DNA from: Branchiostoma floridae
Lineage: Eukaryota > Chordata > Leptocardii > Amphioxiformes > Branchiostomatidae
Direction of reading: 5' to 3'
Assembly: GCF_000003815.2 (NCBI RefSeq)
Contig: NC_049984.1
Location: forward strand, 3,164,878-3,228,877
Length of the DNA stretch: 64,000 nt
Shown here: in pieces, positions 45,169-55,400 of the stretch
How the letters are laid out: each line of letters opens with the position of its first letter
How positions within the stretch are numbered: the stretch's first letter is position 1
The notes under the pieces: generated by a model
What the model saw: only the letters and a program-made list of their open reading frames with translations
Databases searched by the model: none
What the model was told of the DNA's origin: nothing
Position numbers and translations under genes: made by a program

Positions 45169-45488
45169 GTCTGCGCGGCAGACCGCTGCCTTACCCCCAC
45201 CTGGAGCCCAGCAACCGCCCGTCGGACGCTTTTCTCGCGCTCTTTCGCCGAATTTTCTTGATAAAGTGACGGAAAGTGAAAGTCGGCCTTTTCTCGGAGA
45301 TACCGGTAGCCTGACCGGAAATGGCGGCACGCGAACAGCGCATGCGCAGATTCTCGTTCCCAGAAGTTAAAAAGTTCATAGGTCATATCCTCTCGTTCCC
45401 ATGACACCGCTCTCGTTCCCAGAATTTCAAAGACATGACAGGTGGAGCACGAAAAAAATAACATATGCGAAATTTTGTAAGATTTATG
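45169..45488. promoter_or_regulatory. Bidirectional promoter between the phosphatase and GGCT
   Basis: This CpG-rich interval of 320 bp separates divergent start codons. On the plus strand it holds an ETS-type CCGGAAAT (45315-45322) overlapping a YY1-type AAATGGCGGC (45319-45328) and a palindromic NRF1-type GCGCATGCGC (45338-45347), a combination common in housekeeping promoters. Three copies of TCTCGTTCCCA follow (45352, 45391, 45411). Two of them continue into TTCCCAGAA (45357-45365, 45416-45424), which fits the STAT palindrome TTCNNNGAA. No TATA box was seen. Confidence 0.7.
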
Positions 45489-47128
45489 ATGGCTGGGAAA
45501 GATACGTTTCTGTATTTTGGGTATGGCAGTAACTTGCTGAAGGAAAGGATACAGATAAACTCTCCAACTGCCCAGTTTAAGGCTATTGGAAATGTGCAGG
45601 TGAGTCATAATGTTTTATGAATACAGTACACTGTGAATATGGGTTACCCTCTGAAAACAGTCGCTTTGTTTCTTTGCCTTGTCTTGATTTATGTTCAAAT
45701 TGTTCCCTGGTCCAAGTTTGTTCTTGACAGAATTGTAAGTGGAGACGGCGCTTTTGGCCTATTTGTTTCTGGTGCTGGGTTTACACGTACATTGTATAAC
45801 GTATTTTATTACACATTGATGCAGGATACTGTAAATGCAGAAACTTTCGCGGTGGTTTAATGTTCGCGGTTTTCCATGGCAGTAAGAGACTACAGTGCAT
45901 GATGCTATCGCGAACTTAAAACCACAGCGAAATGTCCCTTTTTCCGCTCTTCCACAAAATTAAATCCCTGCAAACTTAAATGCATTTACAGTAACAGTTT
46001 CTCATGTTAACGTTACTAGTACACACCTCATCGGTAAATCTACAGACTCTTGCCTCTCCTCCAGGACTACAGGCTGGGCTTCTATGGTTCCTGGAGCCGG
46101 TGGGGAGGGGGCGTGGCCACCATCGACCCCACCCCTGGACACACCCTGTGGGGCGTGGTCTGGCAGATCGGCATGGAGAACCTGGACGCTCTCAACAAGT
46201 GAAAAACTTTCTTCTTTTGTACGGTTGTTGTGGCACAATAATTTTACAATTTGATAACAGTCTTTCAGGCAAGGGGTTTTGTGCAGGTACTGTAGGTTAA
46301 TGTACAGGTACCTGTACCTGCATCTAGCCTCCATAGCAGGCTCTCTGGGGCCATTTCTTTTTATACTGGCAAAGGCCGGCAATCAGCAACCCAGTACAAA
46401 ACGAAATGGCCAATAAAAGTGTATTATAAGCCAAAAAAAGGCCCCAGAAAGCCTGCTATGGAGGCTAACCTGTATACGTACCCGCTTGGCTGTAAGCATG
46501 ATTGAGCTGTAAGGTAAGCTGCATTATTTGCACTACAGACATAATTATCTAAACACTAAAGATCAATAAATAAATAAATAAATAAATTCTACATTCATTG
46601 AACAAGCATCATGCTTTATCTCAAAGACAACGACCGTGCCCTGATTTTTTTAATGAAAAATCTAAGAAACAAACATTTTGGGCTTGTTGCTTTTTCACAT
46701 TTTTTCTGTCAGCAACATTAGACAATTGTTGTATATAGTAAAGTGGACTCATTCCTTGAAGCTAACTATGAGGCCCCAGATGTCTTACTGAGGGATGACT
46801 GCGGTGTGAACATTTGACGATAATAATTCATTTCTTTTCTTATTCCAGACAAGAGGGGGTAAAAGACAATGATCAAGGTGTGTACAGACCTGTGGAGCTC
46901 TCGGTGAAAACCTCCACAGGTGAAACCCTCACCTGCAGATCCTACCGAATCATCGACACCAGTCAGCCCAATCTCCCCTCCCCGCAGTACATGGAGGTCC
47001 TGCTAGGGGGCGCCAGACAGCAGGGGCTTCCTGAGGAGTATATACGAGAGCTGGCCGAGATTCAGACCAACGACTACAAAGGCCCTGTTCAAATCATGGA
47101 AGATTTGAAAAAGAACAGCAAGAGTTGA
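45489..47128 (+). CDS. GGCT: Gamma-glutamylcyclotransferase, complete, 3 coding exons
   Basis: Cytosolic enzyme of glutathione turnover that cyclises gamma-glutamyl amino acids to 5-oxoproline plus the free amino acid. Coding exons: 45489-45599, 46065-46198, 46849-47128; donors GTGAGT and GTGAAA, acceptors CTCCAG and TTCCAG; 174 residues (human 188). YFGYGSNLL at residues 9-17 is the substrate-binding YGSN loop. LWGVVWQI, QEGV (E84, equivalent to human catalytic E98 by alignment by eye), TCRSYR, PSPQYMEVL and NDYKGPV follow the human protein in order. The chosen ATG has A at -3 and G at +4; in-frame ATGs at 45486 and 45465 are weaker alternatives. It is divergently arranged with the phosphatase gene, about 320 bp between start codons. 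A palindromic MITE sits in intron 1 and another begins 38 bp after the stop. Confidence 0.95.
45827..45993. mobile_element. Palindromic MITE, TACTGTAAATGCA family, copy E (GGCT intron 1)
   Basis: It starts TACTGTAAATGCAGAAAC and ends ATGCATTTACAGTA, within intron 1 of GGCT. Confidence 0.7.
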
Positions 47129-47166
47129 TTTCTGTGGGACTTAGGAAATCATTTTACAATCTGTAA

Positions 47167-47378
47167 TACTGTAAATGCAGAAATGTTCGCGGTGGATTAA
47201 TGTTCGCGGTTTTTGCGGCGGTCGCTTCACCGCGAATTCAAAACCACCGCGAACATTTTTCTATAACAGTAAGAGACTGCAGTGCATGGTGCTACCGCGA
47301 AATTAAAACCACCGCGAAAAGTCCATTATCCCGCTACCGCGAAATTAAATCCCCGCGAACTTATATGCATTTACAGTA
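47167..47378. mobile_element. Palindromic MITE, TACTGTAAATGCA family, copy F
   Basis: The best-preserved copy: TACTGTAAATGCAGAAATG ... ATGCATTTACAGTA with strong internal GTTCGCGGTGG/CCACCGCGAAC pairing. It begins 38 bp after the GGCT stop codon. Confidence 0.75.
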
Positions 47379-47565
47379 GTTTTAGATTGTCAAGGCTCAA
47401 AATAATTTTTTACCCTTTTACCGATTTGTACAGTAGCAATTTTTTTCCTGAAAAAAAAAAAGGATTCTACTTATACTTCCTCAGTAGGTAATCAACAACG
47501 ACTTGCCAATGAATCTGTCTTTTTGTACCCATGTACCGGGTCATATGACACTGTAACCTTCTCAC

Positions 47566-47917
47566 CAGGGCTCTAGCCAGCGTCCGTTTTTCCGTCAATT
47601 GACGGAAATTTGCTGCGTGTGACGGAAAAATTATAAAACCAATCCATCAACATTGACGGACAAAAATCTTTGGTGGAAGCTACAGGCGGCTTGGGGACGC
47701 CGTCCACGGCCGTAAAAGCCACACGCTGTTTGTTTTGCTATTGTTATGATTGTTTGATAATGTGTGTCGGTGCCCTTTCGCATACGATAATCTCATTAAA
47801 AACCTGTTTTTCAAGATCTCAGTTCAGTCTCTCTAACTCCTGGAATAGTGTTTTGGCGGATTTCGCGACAATGGGAATTGGCTGACGGAAATAAAATTCG
47901 AGCTGGCTAGAGCCCTG
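47566..47917. mobile_element. hAT-like element, CAGGGCTCTAGCCAGC ends
   Basis: Inverted ends CAGGGCTCTAGCCAGC / GCTGGCTAGAGCCCTG with a perfect octamer target duplication CTTCTCAC (47558-47565, 47918-47925). TTGACGGAAATTTGC motifs lie inside. Confidence 0.85.
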
Positions 47918-49470
47918 CTTCTCACCCAGAATGAGATGAATGGACTGTAGCACACAGTCTGACTTTATGCTGCTAAATAAGAGAATTATCATTCATAACA
48001 TAGCACCTGAATTTTTGTAAAATATAAAATGCAAGTTGCTTTTACTTTTTTTCCTGAAAATGAATTAAGAATATGTTTAATTAAATTCACTCAGAATAAG
48101 TATTGGTATTAAAATTGGGCTTAAAAGTGACATGTTGAAATGTGACTCTTCCTTGTTTTGAGTTTCTCAACTCTGCAAGTTGAATGAAGATATAGTTCCA
48201 GAAATAGTGGTGCAATTCCACTGAGTAAAGTCCATTTGGAAAGGCCAAGGCATAGACAACAAGTTGATTAAACTGTAAAATTTTCATTTGCCGCTAGAGG
48301 TCGCTTTTGCACTGTGATCGTTTCAAAAACACAACCATCAAAGAATCATCAAATACCAATGGAAACGTTGAAGAAATGCAAGGTTTATTGAAGTAAAACG
48401 TCGCAAATGTTCAGAGTTCAGGTTCAACATCTGGTTAACTTCATGTCACGGTCAGCTTCGCGTTTCATAGTGGTCGCTGGGGTGAAGGTCAACTTGGGGT
48501 CAAGGTCAGTGACACGTGTTTATTCTCCTGCCAGTTTTTGGGGATGTTTCTTCAGAAATCTGATAAAACTTGTTACGTCTGATAAAACCTATCGTATCAT
48601 CACCCTATTGTGTGTCTAGCCAGCTATTTTCGTCTATCATTAAAACTTTTTAAAAAACTTCAGAAATGTGCAGATACCAAGGAAAGGTGCTCATTTTGCG
48701 TAAAAATAGTATAGCTAGAAATTGTATCTTTCTGTGTTTAGTTGCATCAGGCTCGTTGCCCATAAAAAACAAACACAGTACATTTCATTTCATTTCATTT
48801 CATTAGGTCTAACGTTACGTAATTAAAGACATGTCTTTCAATTTCAGCGCATGTAACGTCACACGTAGTTTCCCATACGAATTGTCAACCAGCTAACGTT
48901 AGATAAAGGGCACCCAAAGTGCGTACTATTGCGTAATCTGAACTTGGCGTCTCTGCAACTCTAACATATGGAATCACTCTTCAAGTTGTGAAAACACCCA
49001 CTCCAAGTTCAACTGTAACACAGTACATGACGTTTAAAAGCGGTCTCACACTCTTAAAAAAAAGAAAGCCCACACCGTTCATCGACTTATTTCTTAATCC
49101 TATTAAGAAACCAAACAGGTCGTAGATTTTGTTAAACGTAGCTCTGTTTTATATAGCCAGAAATTACTCTGTTTTGGCATGAAATACAGTTGACCCACAA
49201 ACCCCTTAGAGAGCCCCGTCTCCCCCACCTCAGTGCAGACGACGCGAGACTACGTGTGACCTTGGTAACTCCTTCGGGGCTTTCCTTCAAACAAACGTTG
49301 TTTGGCAGGCGGTTTAAACACACCAGTGCAAAGATGCCAGTCTCCTTTCTCCCGAAAGATTCTTTCCAGGCACACAAAGATTCAATCGTCAGTGGAAGGA
49401 TCCGAAACCTAGCTTGAAGACTTCTTCTGAACCTTTTTGGTTCCCTGGAGATCCTTGGAAAGCTAACCAC

Positions 49471-52400
49471 ATGGCAGCTGAGTGTCCCACAGGTAGGTAC
49501 CGAGTTGTGTCGTCTGATTTACTCTCCAAGCAGAGGTTAGGCGTCTGCTTGTTTATGGACGTCTTTTTAGCGTTTTTATCCGGCTTTCCACTTCGTCAAG
49601 GTTTCTTTTTACCTCCAGTCAAACGAGGGCCCAATATTGTCTACTTTAAACTAGAAAGGTGACATTTTCAAGCAGATATATTTGTTTGCATGTTGTAGTG
49701 TAACAGTAATCCTGACTACTGTTATGTTTATCCTTACTCCATCACAAATTTTATATTTAGTGACCTGAGCCCCTCCAGCTCTGTGCTAAGACATTTGCTA
49801 CATCAAGTAACCGAACACCACAGGGTGCCTGCTACTTTACCGGTAACCATGGTGACAGCTTCTGGTCCAGGTCGTTGACCTTATTTGTTTGGAGAAGAAG
49901 AGGAGGAAGAAGAAGAAACAGAGCAAAAGCAATATGTTAAAAAGCCGTCCACAACATGCCTGAGCCTAACCTCTGCTTGGAGGGTAGTCCGGTGTACCTT
50001 TCACTGCGTTCGCGCCATATGTTTTACCTTTTACGCGGGAATGTCACAGAGTGATTGATGGGGTCTTTGAGATTACTCAGCGGTGTCAGTGGTCTCATGT
50101 CAGAGGATTTTCCTGAACTAGAATTTTTGTTTCTTTCAATCGTGTGTGTAGGACTGAGGTTGTAGAATAAACATGAAAGTGTCCCCCGTGACATTGGGGG
50201 AGGTCGTTACGGGGCAACGTTTAAAGACCATTAAATAGTTGCCAATAAGCCAGTCTTTCAGGTCACTTATTACCTAACTTTCATGCTTGTATAAACTGGC
50301 CGATAAACGTCTTGAAGTGGTCTCCAACTGCAAGATATTGGGTTCTGTTTCATTGAGGACGAAGTGAGAAGTTATTTTTGTTCCGTGCAGCAGAACATAT
50401 TCTCCATTGTTGTAGATACCGTCCAAGTTCGTTGACCCCACACCAAGAAACTCATGAGGAATGAGGGCTCAAGGCTTCTCATGCCAAGTCCGACTGAGCT
50501 ATCGCCTTACCTAATCTGTTACCAATTAAAGAACACCCACCCCTTTCTTTATTCCTTACATCCGTGTGCACTGCGGAGAAAACAAGATTTGCTATGTACT
50601 CTCCAAGCAGAGGTCAGACTCCAGATTTTGTTTTAAGTCTTTGAAGGCTTTTTATCGGGCTTTCTATTTTGTGAGGGTTTCTTGTTGTCAAGTACGGCTG
50701 TCGGCCAATAGGAAAGAAGGCCTGACAATAGATCACAATAGAATTCCGGACAGAAATGTCTAACTAAAAAAACAAAACAAAAAAATAACAACAGCAGGAA
50801 CCTAATCTCTGGAGAGTAGATTTGTTGATTTTGGGCGTCATGTTTGCGCTTGGTAAAAACGCGTGAAAAGAGTAACGTTTGTTTCAGCTGTGTTGTTTGT
50901 TGTTAGAGGGCACACAGCTTACAGGATGATGGTCCACAGGATGATGCCTGCAGTGCTTGTCTTTCTCGGCTAGGGGGCGTCACCTTGGCATGGCGCATAC
51001 CATAGGGTCATGATGTCAGTCGCACACGTGGAGGCAAACTTGGATGCAAGCATTCAATCCGTCGGGTGCGAGGGTGTTGAGGGGGATTAGAAGTAACGGA
51101 AGGGAGGATGTTTTTCTTTTCTCCTTCGCTGACAAACACTATGGCGTAGATAGACGGCACGCAGTGTCCTCAATGAAGACAGTGCGTTGCTAAGACGAAT
51201 GCGGCTAAGAGTAAGAGGAAAATTATTTTGTATCGTATGTCATCCTATCCCTTGGTATCAAAAGTCTCACAACAAAATAAACTGTTGTTAATCGTAACCG
51301 TGTTCTTCTTGATGAATTGACAAAGCATCGAGGAATAGCGCCAAACGCTACGCCAAGTCTGCGAATTTGCGCTAATTCCCCCTCATTTGCGTCACTCCGT
51401 TTGACGCAGTTCGACGCAAACAGTCGTTGTACTTAAACGATACCCGCTGAAATGTCATTTGTACTTTTGTTTATATCTTACCCTCTTTGGAAATATTGAT
51501 CTATTTTCTTTTTCATTTCAGCATCAGGTGCCGATGTCCCAGAGACCACCTGTTTCGCCCTGGTGTCCTACAGCGACAGCGACAAGGACTGGGTACTCAA
51601 GCATCTCGTTCCCAACGTAGAGAGAGACGACAAGATCGTCCAACTTTTCCTCAAAGACAGGGATTTCGAGCCGGACGTGTCAAAACTCGACGCGTATTCC
51701 GAGATAGCCAGAAACTGTGACAAGATCGTCGTACTGTTTATTTATTTATTTATTTATTGATCTTTAGGGTAGTCCCTTCAGTTAACGTGGTAACTGATTT
51801 CCAAGGGAGCCCTATTTGTTGTCCCGGAGTTACGTCAGGAATGGCGCGTGTGTGTGGGAACTTGACCAAGCCTTGTCGTCCGGTCACAGACTCGTTCCCA
51901 TCGTCCTTAGCGACTGTGACGTACCACAGACTCTCAGGCCCTTCGGCCCCTTGGTGTACCGCGCAGGCGCAGGAGATGGGGACTTCTGGGAAAGACTTCG
52001 AGACACGATCACTGGAAAGACGAAAGGTTGTGGTCAATCGCATATATGGTTTATTTCAGAGTATCACATTAAACCTCTGTGTTGTAATTAGATATGCCAG
52101 TTATGTTTATAAAACAATATAACCCGATTCAAATGATTAGATGATTTTGACGCCAATGATTTATTAGAACGGCTTTTCATTGCTACTACAGTCAAATTAA
52201 AACTGCCCAAGAAGACCACTGAGGTAAATTTTGACTATGTGGACAAGTGGTCACTAAATATATAGGAGGATTCATGATGCTTGTATCAACTGAAAAAGGT
52301 ATATGTAACGGACCACCAAAAAGTGGTCATATTGGCCAGGCGGTCCTTTTGTAGAGGTTTGTACAAGTTTGACAGTATCACGACAGTGTGTATGGATATT

Positions 52401-55400
52401 TTTATTGAACCTATGTGGCGCTAAGGTCTATCTTAAGTGACTCCAAAGTTATCATTTGTTGTCTGTCCAAATCAATGAAAAATTGAAATACGTCTATTCC
52501 CATTTCTTTCCCAGATCCGTCTTTTGCAAGAGGCCGGACCAAAACGTTCCCAAAACTCCCGACTGTTCTGACACCCAGGACGGCTGATGTCAGCGCTGTT
52601 TGCGGGATGGTGCGGGAAGCCCGAGTGTCTCTCTCGCCAATGACGTCAGCTGGGGACCGAACACACGCTCTCCCGCCAATGACGTCAGCTGGGTACCGAA
52701 CACACGCTCTCCCGCCAATGACGTCAGCTGGTGGCGGAGCACAACACGTTGTCGGGATCTGGGGGATGGGCGGTAGCGGGAAGACCGTGCTGGCTGTCTT
52801 GGTGGCTCAGGCATTGGCTCAGGAGGACAGGAGAGAGGTGAGAATTGAGCATAAAGACCACACACTTACTTTAAAACATTTTTAAGTATATAGATCACAC
52901 ACATACTTTTTGGTGTCTTCCATTGGGTTACATCAAGTGCGTATTATGAGTTTTATTGGGAGTTGATTCTCAAGCTCAAGAGTTGTTACTAGGAATAAAG
53001 AAATTTAAGATGTTTCAGTCAGAAATCGACCGCATCATGTCTTGCATAAACGCTGTACCTTTTAATCATTGTAGGAAGAAAGAGGTTTTCCGTTCAGAAA
53101 TGCTGTTTTCTTTCCGCAGGTGTTTTGGATGACGTCAGGAAGACGTAACAGCGTGCTGGAGAACTTGGTGGATCTGTTCGCCGACATGACCTGCAGTTAC
53201 CTCCCCTTTACAGAACTCAGCGACATCATCAGCGCCATACGTCATCACACACATGACAAGGACTACGTCATCGTCTTGGATGACGTTAGGAATGTCGAAC
53301 ATGCGGAAGACATCATCGACGCGATGGCAGGCAGGTGCCAGGTGCTAGTGACGTCACGTGACGTGCAGGTGTTTCGCGCCTTGCAGGTGTCTCAGGTGCA
53401 CAACCTCAAGACGTTTGAGAAGCGTGAGTCCGAGACGCTGCTTCTCAAGAAAATCGGACTGAGCTACGCCTTGGATCCGTTCGACGAAAGGAGGGTGATG
53501 GTTGACGTCATCCTGCAGGCGTGCGGTGGGCTCCCCCTGGCGATTTCTGTTGGTGCTGCCACCATTCAAAACTCGGAGGATGTCAATGTGTGGAGAAGCA
53601 CAGCAAGAGCTCTGAAAAGCCACGGTCCCTCGACAAAGGAAGGCACGGGAAACAGACACGTTAGCAATGTACTAAAATCTTTTGCCGTTAGCCTAAACGC
53701 TTTGACACCAGCATTGCAGCGACGTTTTGTTCTTTGTGGGGTCTTCCCCGACAATGTTGATATCCCCATGGACACATTGGCTATGTTATGGCGCACAGAG
53801 TGTACGAATCTTTCAGAAGTTGAATCTCAGAGAAGTGCTGAAAGTCTTATCCAACGGTCGTTGTTGTTGGAAGGCAGGAAACCTTCTACCTATCGTCTGC
53901 ACGACATAGCGCAAGACATTGCCAGACCTAAGCTCGGCGACGAAGAGCCTTCGGTGCACAGACGTCTGATCGCATCGTACAGAGCAAAGTTGGGGAGGAG
54001 TTTGGAAGACTGCTGGGACGATGGTTACTTCTTCCAGCACATCTCGTATCACTTCAAGCAAGCCGGAATGACGGACAAATTGATGAAGATGTTTGTGAGC
54101 TACTCATGGTTGAAAGTCAAGCTGGAGCGCACGGATTTCTTTGCTCTTCTTTCTGAATTCAAGAACGTTGAGCTTGACCTACCCGAATCTGTTGTCCAGG
54201 TGTATGAAGCTCTAACCTTGTCGGGGCGCGTCTTGTGTGCGGACAAGACTCAACTCGGTGCACAACTTCTTGGCAGGTTGACGAAATCCACCAACAAAGA
54301 CATCATTCAGCTTCTTCAAGAAGTGGAAGACAGATCCCAGGTTGCGTTACATCCTTGTAGACAGTGCTTAACGGCCCCCGGTGGACCCACCATTGGTACC
54401 TACAACAGACTTCAAGAGGCAGTGCTTTGCATTGCTGTCACTAACGCGCTAGGGCCTAAGAGGGTCTTCATGGGGTCTGCCGACCGCACGATAAGAGTGT
54501 GGGACTTGGAGTCTTGCAGGGATGTCAGCGTTCTACTAGGTCACCATGGTGACGTGACCGCTTTGGCGATCAGGAAGGACGACGCGATCCTCGCGTCAGG
54601 ATCCCGGGATTCCGCCGTGAGGATCTGGGACGCGGATCGCCTGACCTTGCTCTGCACGCTCGAAGGTCACAGGGGCAGCGTCAACGGAGTTGCTTTCCTG
54701 GAAGATGGCGCCACTCTGGTTTCCGTGTCCAGCGATCAAACCGTGAAGGTCTGGAAGCTGGACGCCTTACCGGAACCTCAGGCGTCAAATGTGATGCTTT
54801 CGGGGAGTCATTTGACACCAATAACGTCCATAATCTGGCCAACAACCAAAGACTTTGAGATCGAAACCGTGCCAAGAACCCAGCTTTTGTCGACGTCACC
54901 GACAGAGAGTGATGACGCCAGAGACCTGCCAGGCCCGAACACGTGGCTGTGTGTGTCGACTCTAGTCGGACACACTGGAGAGATAAACGGCGTGTGCGCC
55001 TTTCATCATAAGAATATGGTGACCACGTGTTCGAACGACAACACCGTCCGACTGTGGGATTTAGACAGCCTGCAGTCACACTGTCTTGAAGGGCACGAGA
55101 AGGCGGTGTTGGACGTCGCCATAACAACGGACGACAGTTTCCTGGTTTCTGCGTCAGGCGACAGACAGGTGGGCGTGTGGGACGTGGACACGCGAGACCT
55201 GCTCCACAAGCTGGTGGGACACACGGACATGGTCGCCGCCATTGCGATCACGCCGGATGACGCCAACCTGGTGTCAGGCGGTGGGATGGACGATACCACT
55301 ATCAGGATATGGAAGCTCAGGGAGGGGAATCAGGTTGGTACGTTCAGGGGCCACGGAGAGGGAATAAAGGCACTTATAGCCGTGGACACTGAGAAGGGTC

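Larger units (their letters stand above)
47129..49470. other. Interval between GGCT and the TIR-NB-ARC-WD40 gene
   Basis: It contains a MITE copy (47167-47378), a hAT-like element (47566-47917), a short CATTT run near 48781 and otherwise unassigned sequence. No exon was recognised. The GGCT polyadenylation site is not evident; the MITE at 47167 may lie in the 3' UTR. Confidence 0.5.

Noticed and set aside
45465-45488. Upstream in-frame ATGs for GGCT at 45465 and 45486
   Set aside because: The ATG at 45489 has a better Kozak context and gives an N-terminus like the human protein.
49414-49470. In-frame N-terminal extension of the TIR gene upstream of the chosen ATG
   Set aside because: The extension has no ATG of its own (it begins at TTG), so translation is expected at 49471.
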